DNA of 64,000 bases, from NCBI GenBank assembly GCA_949825045.1, contig OX463809.1:3127501-3191500 (forward strand), written 5' to 3'. Source of the DNA: Argyresthia goedartella (Eukaryota; Arthropoda; Insecta; Lepidoptera; Argyresthiidae). Positions 32,526-42,909 of this stretch are shown here, piece by piece. Within the stretch, counting starts at the first letter, position 1, and every line of letters starts with the position of its first letter. The notes under the pieces were generated by a model. That model ran no database searches. It saw only the letters and a program-made list of their open reading frames with translations, and was not told the DNA's origin. Made by a program: the position numbers and the translations under genes.

Positions 32526-34738
32526 TGTACCGGCCCCAGGCTAAGGTCGTAGCCGCCGCTAACAGTAGCTATGATCGTCTATTCTTTCTATCCCAAAATG
32601 AGAGGACCCGATTCAGCTGTAAGATTTGTAAGTAAGAATGATAAGTCTGAATTTCTCGTTCGTTGAGAAATTCGTCAGGCGTACAATAGTCGAACGAAGA
32701 TTGGTTCAGGAAGTTACAGTTTCAAGTTAGACAGAGAAAGCATATATGTCCGCGAGCCGGTAATTCGCATCAGTCAGCGGTGTATTGCGCCAAAACGATC
32801 GTTGTTATATTTTATGTGATGGCACCATCTGGTTTTTGTATATATGAGCGCATTGGAACATCTTTTGTTTTAGTTTTAGTTTTAGTTTTAGTGATCGATC
32901 ACAGTTATAGTATAGATATCCGTCGTAGTTTTACGACGTGAGTACTCAATTATATTTCATGTGCTCGCTAGTAGCGGCTTGTGGTGGTTCCAATTATATA
33001 TTTGATTCACGGCAATAACGATCCGAAAAGACCGGTTTACACAATTGCGATTTGAGTTCCGAAATGGGTTCTGAACTAGCGGTTACCTCAAAAGGTCCGT
33101 AACGTTTTGAAACCTTCAACTCTGCGCAATTTGAGCTGGATGTTATCGAAACGCAAGCATTATTGTTTTAGGATATCTAACCCACACCATAGCGAAGTGC
33201 ATAATTCGATAAATACCGAACTATGAATTCCACTGGCCGCAGCACGTCCTGGGCTGAGCCAAATCATATATACCGACTCAACTTACACATTAGATATCCA
33301 GCGAAATTTACATTTAATTTAAAAATGCAACTTGAATCCAATCTGACCCAAGGCAATGCAAAACACCTACCCGGACCTAAACAATGAACTTTAGACTGTA
33401 AATTGATCTCTTCGCGCGTCCCCGATAACACTCAAATGTCAAAATATCAACAGGATATGTTATCTGTGTTGACACCGGTTTAACTTTGTTCTGAATTTGT
33501 TATTTCCATCCGCGGAACCTCATCGATCAAACAGTCTCCCTATGCCCTGACAACCTAGGTTTAGCCGCAACTAAACTCCTGTCTAGCCTAGTCTAAAAAC
33601 CTAGTGTTATACCACGTCCATTATCGACACCACTCGAAAATGGTTGAGTTTGATTTGAATGTGCTTGAATGTTTAACGACTGTGTGTGTGGGAATTTCAA
33701 AGCTCGCTAGTCGAAGGAATGAGGAGAGGATTAGCCCGCGAATATCCTAAGAGCCAATCCAGGAACCCTATGGTGAAGGAAAAAGGAATTTAGGGTCGCT
33801 CCAAGCCCAGACTCAGACTCAGATAAATTGACTTAAAAGTTCTTTCCTAACGACCCAAGGATAGTTTTGGAATTAGGGGTAGGTTGATATAAAGGTAGGA
33901 ACCGAGGTATATCTCGGCGCTTCAGACACTCACGAAAACCCACTGAAACTTCGCAATCACAAATTCGTATAGTTCTGACGCGTAACACGACAGACAAAAA
34001 CTGTTTAGAACTCGTGAAGTCGACTGTCACAGTAGCTAGACGCAGAGACTGAATGCTCTCCCCTCCCAGACCCTCGTATTTATATGCCCCACATGCGTCC
34101 TTTGCAAATACGCTCTGCCCAAGCGAAGCTTCTTATCACTAACTACACAGGGTCCAATTTCAACCATGCCATGCAGATCCGCCGTTCTACAAATTGTGTG
34201 TACGCATATTCACTATGATCAACCGTAGGTTATCACTCAAATCATTTGGTACTGCCGATACACAGAATCTGTTGATCGCTGACCAATAAAAGCTTGTTGC
34301 GATTAATTAAGCATTACCCGACCGCTAGGTGCGCGTAGCAAAGACCTACCAGAATGATATTCAATCCAGAGGTGTCAGACCCTCCATCTCATACCTCAAT
34401 CGCAATTGTATATTTGCAATCTACATAATAGCTTTCTCCGTATCGTTCCATAATAACCTTTCATTATTTAGTTATTCATAATTTTATTCAACGCGCAGCC
34501 AAATCGGCTCTGATCTTTACACATCTCGCAGGAATGTGACAAAAAAACTTGACCTGAACTGAAATTCCACGAATGAACCCACGCGTCTTTTTTTTTTTGC
34601 GAACTTTGCCAGTAAGCAACGCAAAACCCCCAAACGTTATCTGAACCGATTCTCGTATTCAAAACAGCGCGGCGTTGGGCTAGCCCTCTATCACGCAGAA
34701 TGAAGTATCTAATGTACCGACTCTCGTGTACCATTACA
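32526..34738 (-). repeat. LTR4 (outer 5' LTR), 2213 bp
   Basis: It carries the outer-type C (33712) and A (33872). A at 33990 is private. It is followed directly by GTAT and LINE-derived sequence, which defines the array's outer edge. Confidence 0.92.
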
Positions 34739-34742
34739 GTAT
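34739..34742. repeat. Target-site duplication GTAT, high-coordinate copy
   Basis: Partner of the GTAT at 10506-10509. It marks the point where sequence identity to the inner LTR/internal junctions ends. Confidence 0.8.
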
Positions 34743-35321
34743 GTGCTATTACTTATATTATATTAAACTGAGATTTAATCTTATAAAATTCGGACATGTC
34801 ATAAAAGCCATATGTATTAGCCATTTTCTTAGTTTTATTTTAAAGATGGGCAGCGGTAGATATTGTATCTCTGCTGGAATACCATTAAATATCTTTACAG
34901 CCATTGCGTAACAGTTTCTATTGTGCAATGCTGTATTGGCTCGAGGAAGAACTAAACGATTAGGAAATCGATTATTAAATGAATTAACACTGGACAATTT
35001 TGTGAATAAATGTATGTTAAGTCTTACAAATATGCATATTTCCAAAATTTAGATACTAGTTAGAGTAAGAAGATTTAGCTGTTTAAATAACGGTCTACAT
35101 GACTCATATGGGCTTACACCATATATGGTTCTGATGCAGCGTTTCTGTATGATGAATAGTCTTTTGACATCCACCGAATTACCCCATATCACAATTCCAT
35201 AGCGTAGTGCTGATGCTACATATCCATGGTAGGCTAGAAGAGCGGATTCACTCAACCCTCTCCCCTGGGTTATCCTGTGACCACGCTCTTGACCTTGAGC
35301 CCTCTCATCATCCATGTTCAA
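34743..35321 (-). pseudogene. LINE ORF2 C-terminal region next to the array
   Basis: Two minus-strand frames (35321-35049 and 35045-34758) read as the end of a LINE reverse transcriptase. The stretch ALLAYHGYVASALRYGIVIW then RLFIIQKRCIRTIYG is the classic post-RT region of Jockey/CR1 elements, and AVKIFNGIPAEIQYLP is the terminal motif. A stop interrupts them. The continuation is at 10505-10203, beyond the array. Confidence 0.65.
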
Positions 35322-36985
35322 TCTGAAACTTCAAAAATAAGCTTAGAATCTGGACAAATCTGTAGTCAAATCCTTTGGTGTTATGACTACTGATTACATG
35401 TTCCTTTCAAGTGCACTTGCATCTACAAATCTTATGTTCTCAGTTTACAAGAGTGAGACAGGAGAGACTGATCAAATTAGGCTTCCATTTTTGCCAAATA
35501 AGAAGTAGCAAGACAATAGTCAGTCCGTTGCAGTTATCTAATAGGTGTATTTTCAATTCAAAATTATAAATAGTTTTAGATCACATGCACGCGTGGAAAA
35601 AAAAATGTCGAATAATTTCGATAGTTCCCACATTTATAAGGATATCCATTTTTAAGCTACTTTTAAAAATACTTTTACTTACGTTTTCCGAGCTATGGGC
35701 GCTCTGAAATAGTTTTATTTAATCTTGTCCGTCGTTCTTCTGACCTTTTAGGAGAGATCCGTAGAGAAATCTACGCCCTGCCTCTCCCACAGTGGTCTAA
35801 TGTAGAGAAGAGGCAAAATTGACGTATGCTAAGTATATGTAAATATCTACAGTAATAATTTACTTTGACTTTGAATAAAACGTCGATAACGATTCGCTTG
35901 TATCACTTATATTGTTCACCAATTATTTATAGTAACAGTCTTGCCTTCTTGGAGGCTACGAACGGAATTCTCGATCACAGTTTTTTCCCTCTCCAGCTAA
36001 GTTCCCTTTCCCTCCCAAACAAAATCAATGCGAAAACGGATATCCGCTTAAAATACAACCAAAACCTTATAATTTTAAATGAACTTCCTGTCCAATCGAT
36101 ATTCGGTAACATTTTGTTACATACGACATCAGTTCAATTTAGCAATTATTCTCTAAAACAATAACAACAACTGGTCAGATGTGCAGATTTATGTATGTGT
36201 ATTTCCTGGGGATAAAATATCCAACCAAATCAATAATCGGTAAAATTATTAAATACACTTCCGTTCAAGTTAACATCCATATAAATTATTAAACAGACTT
36301 CCGTCAAGTTGATATTTCATAAAATAATAAATCAACTTCCGTTCAAGTTAACATCTCACAAACTAATAAAATTTACTTCTTTTATTACAAATATTTACAT
36401 GAGCACCTAAAATCATCATCACTCTTATGCTAATTATCCTAACACTATGTATATACTATCCAAAACAGACGAAAGAACGAAGTCTCTCGCTCGGACATCG
36501 ACAGCGGCAGTATGATATTTGAGTGGCACTTCATTTGAGCAGCAGTACGTGCATTCGTCCATACCTTGTAGTGTTATGCTACTTACATGCCATTTTCCAG
36601 TCTGTTCAGCTGGATACTTGCTGAGCTGTATAGCTGTATATTTTGTAACACCTTTATTTTCATAGGACCCTGTAACGTTTTAAACCATAAGAACACAATA
36701 ACAAATCATTTTCACTTCGTATTTTCACACTATCAGCACTTCTAAATCGATAGCGAAGGGGTTTACCTTTGGTGACCTTGTATTTGGCTTTCTCCGAAAC
36801 TCTGCAATCTCGGGCTTCGTGCGCGCTGGTGCGCTACCTTTTTATCTATCGCTGTTATGTAATTTTGGCTATGTGAACTTGTTGATTTCTCTATTACGAG
36901 CCTGAAACCAAAATCTGACATTTACTATGTTGTTGTTTATCTGGTTGTCATGGCAATGTCCATTCAAACTCGTTAGCGGTCTGAT
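35322..36985. other. Intergenic DNA with one orphan open stretch
   Basis: At about 35346-35510 a plus-strand frame of some 52 codons (reads MTTDYMFLSSALASTNLMF in its middle) begins just after CTTAG and ends in TAG. It could be a terminal exon, but no partner exon or family was recognised. Otherwise the DNA is AT-rich with several CTTCCGTTCAAGTT-like repeats near 36260-36380. Confidence 0.35.
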
Positions 36986-37680
36986 ATGTTTGCTTCAATA
37001 CTTTTACAAAAATACTTTTTCTCTCTTGGCCATTCACAAAAATTGCTTTTAATTCAAATAATTTTTAGAACTCTCCAAAAAGGGTATAAGAGTGGAACAT
37101 TTCTGAAATTCGGGAGTCTCACTTCAGCTTTCAAGCAAGAGCATCACCTAAAGGCCTTATCCCGGGGCCGCACTGCCCCGGGATCCTGCGAGCCTCTACT
37201 ACTACGCCTCCTGTCTTGGCGAGCCTCTACCCTGGCCGGCGCTTCGGGGGTCTCGACTTCACCTGCCCGTTCTCTGCTTCACCTGCCCGTCGGTGACTTC
37301 AGGCCGACACGTTGCGGGCCTGGCCGGCGCTTCGCTACCAGGGCCACTACTTCTGCTGCCCGTCGGTGTCTCCAGGGCACTGATGACCGATTGGCCGCCG
37401 GCCACGCTCTCCAACTGCAACTGCTACGTCGCCCACCAGTGCTTCCACTGACCGGTTCGCCAGACCGGTTCCACTGCTCCTTCTGCTCCTACTCTCCGTG
37501 TCCTCCGCTTCCTTTTTTTTTTATCTGATATCTGTATTTTTTAAAAAACCTGTCTCACCTCATCTTCCTTTCATTTTTTATAAAAAAAGTCACTGTAAAT
37601 AAGCATAATAAACTATCATCTCTAAATTTTATCCTGGTTGTTGTTTCTTGTTAGGTTCTGTTTAGGTTCTTGTCGCTACA
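36986..37680. repeat. GC-rich, C-T-biased block, probable repeat
   Basis: From about 37160 to 37510 the composition turns strongly GC-rich, with repeated GGCCGGCGCTTCG and CACCTGCCCGT words. It ends in a pyrimidine tract and then AATAAA-like signals. The 180-codon frame across it has no domain likeness and probably reflects the composition. The unit is likely part of a transposon UTR or LTR; its boundaries are not determined. Confidence 0.35.
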
Positions 37681-38440
37681 CGACAACCTACCTCGTAAAA
37701 GATACCTACCGACAACAAAAATAAAGCGCTATTTCCCGTACGGGTTGGCAGAGGCACAATTGTGCCCACGTTTAGCCAGTACCTACCTACATACCAAATC
37801 AATTGAAAATTAGAAGTTCAGGCATTTCAATTTCACACCTACCTACATATCAGAGATTTCAGATCTAATATTAGAGTAGGTAAAACAAAACACTCACTAT
37901 CTAAATCAATAACTTTATTTAAAATTTACAGGGAAAACAGATTGATACATGCCTGGGAATCTGAGATACCTACATCACTTAGATTTCAGATTCAAGGTGC
38001 AATATGACGACGCTTACCGCATCTTATTCCGTCTGCCGCGGTGGTGAAGCGCATCTACAATGTCGGGGTCAGAGGCGCGGCTACCATGCGCTGACGCAGT
38101 GATAAGACAAAGGGTGGCTAATTTTAGGCATAATTTGCATTTTTTGACGACTATAGTACGACGATAGTATACTAAAGACGGTTTATGAGGTTAGTCACGG
38201 CCTGCCTTTGAGTAATAATGACATTATTACTCAAAGCGGCCTGCGCAGGTTTTGGTCGAATCTACTTCGTCCATAATTTGCGTGGGTCGGTGAGCTAAAA
38301 TCATTATGTTTAATAATTTCATGAAACAGTTTAAAAAACATGGTGTATTAATGACTTAATTTAAATCTAATCTAATTTAATTTATTTTGACATGTATTTA
38401 CCATTATGGATGATTACGTCTAAAGATTATTATTATTATT
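37681..38440. other. Intergenic DNA with two palindromic features
   Basis: It holds GGCACAATTGTGCC (37753-37766), inside a 23-bp string shared with 63737-63759, and the hairpin at 38206-38236. No gene is supported. Confidence 0.5.
38206..38236. repeat. Perfect hairpin, 15-bp arms, 1-nt loop
   Basis: CTTTGAGTAATAATG, A, then its exact reverse complement. Confidence 0.85.
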
Positions 38441-38460
38441 ATTTCTAGGTGCATAATTCC

Positions 38461-39250
38461 TTAATAAAATTTATATACGGGAATATAACTCATTGCGTTT
38501 ACTAGATATTTTCTTTTTATACTGAAAGCAAATGTTAAATACCTCACATTACGTGAATCGTATCTCTTTGCTAAACACAACCACAAATCACGAGTCCGTG
38601 ATCCTAGCAAGAAAGTACGATTTAGACAGATTCTGATTATGCACATATTTAGTGTGTTATTAGATAAAAATTGACCGAAATTACAAAGTTTGTTTGCACA
38701 CAAGTCCAGCAGACCCAGCACCGAGAGCTGCCTTTGATCCATGGCGACCGGTAACTTTACTAAAGCCGTAACAATACTATGACCCGTTCTAAAGCCTGAC
38801 TGAAAAGGATTCAGTAGATTTTTAGAGGATAGTTAGTGGGAGAGCTGGGTATGGACAATGGATTCGAGGACTTTAGAAAGGATCGGCAGGATAGAAGTGG
38901 GGCGATACTCTTTAAAGGAGGTGGGATTTCATGTTTTAGAGAGAGGGATAACTAATGCTTGTTTCCTAGCAGTAGGAAAGAAACAATTTGAAATTGAGAA
39001 TTTTTAAGTACGTGTTATGGCCGGAAGCAGATCATCAAGGATAGTGAGAATTATTTGTTGGCAGATATTATCATCTCATCTCTCACTTTGGAGCTAATTG
39101 CTAGAAATGCTTTCTTAACCGTCTCGCTTCCAACATTGCTCAGCTTGAAAGGACTAGTTTTGGATAATGACCTAGAGCGTAGACTCCGAAGAGTGGCTTT
39201 CTTGATAGAAGAGTCCATTACTATGATATACCCTGTTACATGTCATTTAA
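38461..39250 (-). pseudogene. LINE reverse transcriptase remnant with internal deletion
   Basis: Minus-strand frames in 39250-38740 read KQALVIPLSKT, FKEYRPTSILPILSKVLESI and NPFQSGFRTGHS, the N-terminal RT blocks of Jockey/CR1-type LINEs, with stops. After MDQRQLSVLGLLDL, the block that normally leads into SKAFD, the frame (38742-38461) goes straight into an unrelated-looking C-terminal stretch (RDLWLCLAKRYDSRNVRYL). The palm with the catalytic xxDD is therefore deleted. Confidence 0.6.
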
Positions 39251-40050
39251 GTTCTTTAGCTCTAAGGGTGTAAATGTGAGCAACCAAGCACAGGCATTTA
39301 AAATGCCTAGCTTGGTCGTTGGCCTGCTTCACGAAAACAATAAACAATATTATTATTATTATCATTGTTATTATTATTCTTATACGTATTTGTTTTATTT
39401 GGAGATAACTCCAAGGAGGTTGTTTTACGGCATGGGCCTAAGCCAAGTGCATAGTGATAAATGAGTGATGATAGTATGATAATGATGAATTCCCTATGAA
39501 TTTGCGGACGATCCTTCATGTCTTCAAAATAACGGCCTTTTGTATTATTATTATATTATAGGTTAGATGATTTGATTACTTTAACGACAAAGAGGCTGTG
39601 ATTTTCACAACAGTAACACAAGCCCTATTTTTGGAAAAAAAAATAAACAAAAGATAAGTAGCCCATGTTGCAGTGTACGAGTTTCTTGCGCCGCTTCTTC
39701 TCCGCTGCCATTCTATATAATGCAAGAAAAACTTCTTGCATTATATAGATTCAAATGACATTCAAAAAGTGTCCGTGAGAATCTATTTGGAAATAACATT
39801 TTGAAGTTTGAGTTTTAGAGTTCGTTCTTCCCACTGCGAAAGCGAAGTGTTTTGTGTTTTAACTATATTATATATATATATATATATATAGTTGAACGTT
39901 GAATGAGCCGAGCAACTACCGCAGTCGCACAAAATTTTGCTCTGATCAATTTTAATTTATTTTATTGTATTTTACAAGTATTTCGCTACTATTAGCTAAT
40001 AAATTTGAAGTTTACATCTTTATATAGTGTATTACAACTTTATAAGCAAT
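39251..40050. other. LINE 3' tail, hairpin and AT microsatellite
   Basis: Sequence from about 39675 (CGAGTTTCTTGCGCCGCTTC) to 39830 (TTTTGAAGTTTGAGTTT) looks like a plus-strand LINE 3' end, similar to the end of the next LINE at 45.1 kb. It contains the hairpin 39712-39749. An (AT)n run lies at about 39866-39891. Confidence 0.45.
39712..39749. repeat. Perfect hairpin, 17-bp arms, 4-nt loop
   Basis: Arms 39712-39728 and 39733-39749 are exact reverse complements around AAAC. It lies in a LINE 3' end. Confidence 0.88.
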
Positions 40051-40054
40051 ATTC

Positions 40055-41098
40055 ATGCTAAACTGCAGTGTGTGTAACGACTTAGTGCAGCGAAAAAACG
40101 GTTGCCAGTGTCAAGGCAAATGTGAAAAGTGGTTGCTTTTTAAATGCACGAAGCTTTCGGATCAAGAGATTGCAGAAGTTAAAAGCAAACCGAAAATCTT
40201 TAAGTGCAACAAGTGTTTACTCATCTCACCGAAGCTGGGAACAGGGTTATCAGTGAGTACGAATAAACTAACTAAAACCGGAACAAGTGCGCCCGCGTCG
40301 CCAGGGCCTTTCAGTGCTACCATAGACATCGGGAATACACTGAGCAAACTGCAACAAGACGTCGCTACTATTCTGGTCACAGTAGCTGCAGTCCAAGCAC
40401 AGCAAACAGAGATGCTCAACACGCAGCAACAAATACTAGAAAAACAAAGGGAGACTCAGGAAACACTTAACAAACATGAAGACTACATTACCAAGTTAGA
40501 GTACAGAATAGACTGCCTGGAGGTCAAGTTGACGTAGTACGAAGATGTGAAGACTGAGGTTCACAGTTTAAAAACTGACCTATCTAGAACTCAGGTGCAG
40601 CAAGATGACTGGGAGCAGAGAAAATTGCTAGAATCCATAGAGATTAAAGGGCTGCCAGTTTTGGACAAAAACGCACTTCAAAGTACCATAGAAAAGCTCA
40701 TAAAAATCACCCATGCCAACCTAAATCCAAAAGATATTGAATGTACCACACAAGTACAGGAGGGAATGCGTGCAGGGCAAGTTACCCTCAAGTTTAGCTC
40801 CTGTGACACAAGAGACAAAGCCCTAGAATCGTTTAAAAATAGGAAAAATTGCCTAAAAAAAGACATATGTCTCTCCATGTCGCGAGAAAAGGCTGATGAT
40901 AAGATCTACTTCAACGAATTGCTAACAATAAGAAAGAAAATAATGTTTTCAAAGTCGAAGAAATTTGCCAAGGTTAATGATATTACCTATTTGTGGACCA
41001 AACATGGTCAGATTCTGATGCGAAAACAAACGGGCGACCCATACGTAATAGTAAAAACTGAATGGGACTGGCAAAAGTTGTTTCCTAAAGTTGCATGA
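40055..41098 (+). pseudogene. LINE ORF1 with PHD-like zinc finger and coiled coil
   Basis: The N-terminus shows a Cys-rich finger (CSVCNDLVQRKNGCQC, then CEKWLLFKC, ending FKCNKC), resembling the PHD-type finger found in ORF1 of some CR1/Jockey elements. A Gln/Glu-rich coiled-coil stretch follows (about residues 85-160), then a basic C-terminal domain ending WDWQKLFPKVA. A TAG at 40535-40537 interrupts the otherwise continuous frame; the second half (40538-41098) is in the same frame. It would bind element RNA. There are 347 codons in all. Confidence 0.7.
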
Positions 41099-41827
41099 AT
41101 TTAATAATGATTTATTTTCTATTTTTGTACTTGTTAAATTATCCGCTTATCATCGAATCACTCACCCACATAAAAATAATAACAAACACACCACCACATC
41201 TTCACTTATAACACTATAACAATGACCATATCAGACTTCAACACAAAATCACGTCTATTAGAATATCATGCTCAACTTTACTTCTTGATTACTATTGCAC
41301 TATCTTATACTATCGGATTATAAGTAGGAAAGAAATTTGTTTACTATGTTTCAAACCGAGAAAGTTTAGGTATTGCGATCTGACTCAAAGTATGGTCGGG
41401 AGCGTTGAAGTGTGTACGGATCAATATTGTCGTCACACCTTGATCTGTGCACATATTGGTGCTTTTGGCTGTGCCTACAGTTATTTCACAAAAAACAAGG
41501 GAATAGGATTTTTGAGGATGAACGCGCAAGACACGACGAGCAGGTTGACCTACTCCTATACTATACTCTAGTAATACTAATTACTACACAAAGCCTGTCG
41601 AATGATGCCTCAGGAAACCAGTTTATTAATCGCACCACTATACAGGACTATATAGGTAAGTACGGGTAATCGTATGCAACTCCCGATATTTTGTCTGCGT
41701 TTAGAATGCTGTTTATTGTGGAGATCGTCATAACTATTATCTTAAATTATGGAAAATAAACAACCAATAGAAATAGTTATACCGATTCCGGTATGCAAGC
41801 TGGTTATTCAAACAACAGAAGAATGTC

Positions 41828-42870
41828 ATGAAAGGATGCATGAGTGCGCAGTACAATATTTTACAAATTAATATCCGAAGCAAAAACAAAAACTTTAATA
41901 ATCTATTGGTTCTGTTGAAAAGATTGAGTATTGACTGGGATATCATGGTTCTTACAAAGTGTTGGTTGGGTAATAATGATGTCGTTCCTCATATCCCTAG
42001 TTATAAGTCGCATCAAACAACTCAGCATATGAACAAAGCTGATGGAGTCGTAGTTTAAGATAGAAGTAAATTAAACTACTTGGTTTCTGAAATTATATTA
42101 ACTGGTGCCAGTGGACTACTTTTGACTATAGATAATACAACAAAGTTATTTGCAATATATAGATCACCCTCAATCAAGGACGTGGATCTCTTTCTGGGAT
42201 CACTAACTCAGCAATTAAATTTGGTTAAACTTTGTGAAAATATCCTACTCTGTGGTGATATTAATATAAATATTCTCGAGGGCTCTGACGATAATCGCAA
42301 AACAGATTACTTAGGTTGCTTGGCCACGTATGATTTATTACCATATGTTAGCGATCCTACTAGACTAAACTCAGGTCTAGACCACGTAATGGTAAAAAGT
42401 AAGAACAAAATGACAACTATCTTATGCGAATCTCAAATAACAGATCATGCTCCTATATTAATATCGGTAGGTACGACAAAATCGACTGAAATCCCAAAGC
42501 TTTTTAAAGTCATAGTCTATAGTCTCTTTAGACTATAGACTATGAATCTGTTAATGCTGACCTTAGGAGTATAGATTGGCTACCATTATACGAAAGTAAC
42601 GATGTTAATGAAGCAACTAAAACACTGGTGGATATTGTGGCAAATGTATTAAAAAAACTCACGACTAGTAGGAAACTAACAAGAACGCAGCGTAACAAAA
42701 AATCATGGATTACAGAAGGACTACTAATATGTTATAGAAGAAGTGACAAGCTGCACCTTAAATCAAAAAAATACTCTACGTATAAATATTATAATACTGT
42801 TTACAAGACTTATAGAAACATTTGTACCAGAGCAACCAAAACGGCAAAGTATTTGTTCACACAGGGATAG
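41828..42870 (+). pseudogene. LINE ORF2, endonuclease part
   Basis: The frame starts LQINIRSKNKNFNNLLVLL with DIMVLTKCWL, the N-terminus of an AP-type endonuclease (normally LTETWL; the catalytic Glu position reads Lys here). NILLCGDININI and SGLDHVMV follow in the later endonuclease motifs. There is an in-frame TAA at 42056-42058. At 42511-42544 a hairpin ends the frame, and reading resumes at 42628 in another frame, with a TAG at 42868-42870. Confidence 0.65.
42511..42544. repeat. Perfect hairpin, 15-bp arms, 4-nt loop, inside LINE ORF2
   Basis: CATAGTCTATAGTCT, CTTT, then the exact reverse complement. The downstream arm fits the ORF2 reading (ATAGACTATGAATCT), so the upstream arm looks like an added inverted copy. 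Confidence 0.88.
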
Positions 42871-42909
42871 ATTGCTAAAACTCGCAATGACCCTCGAAGG
42901 CTATGGTAG

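Larger units (their letters stand above)
10510..34738 (-). mobile_element. Tandem array of a young Ty3/gypsy retrotransposon (4 LTRs, 3 internals)
   Basis: The order is LTR1-internal1-LTR2-internal2-LTR3-internal3-LTR4 with a period of 7338-7339 bp, adjacent units sharing one LTR. Each LTR begins TG and ends CA. The array as a whole has a single GTAT duplication, while inner LTRs are flanked by internal sequence only. Coding is on the minus strand, so LTR4 is the outermost 5' LTR and LTR1 the outermost 3' LTR. A polypurine tract (GGGAGGGGG on the minus strand, plus 12724-12732 in unit 1) lies just upstream of each 3' LTR. No TGG-starting primer site adjoins the 5' LTR, so the primer is not identified. 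LTRs above 2 kb recall Osvaldo/Ulysses-type elements, but that link is a guess. No envelope frame is seen. Confidence 0.92.

Noticed and set aside
36986..37528. 180-codon ORF as a gene
   Set aside because: Low-complexity GC-rich sequence with no motif; reading frame probably follows composition.
39866..39891. AT palindrome as a hairpin of the special class
   Set aside because: It is an (AT)n microsatellite, which is self-complementary by nature.
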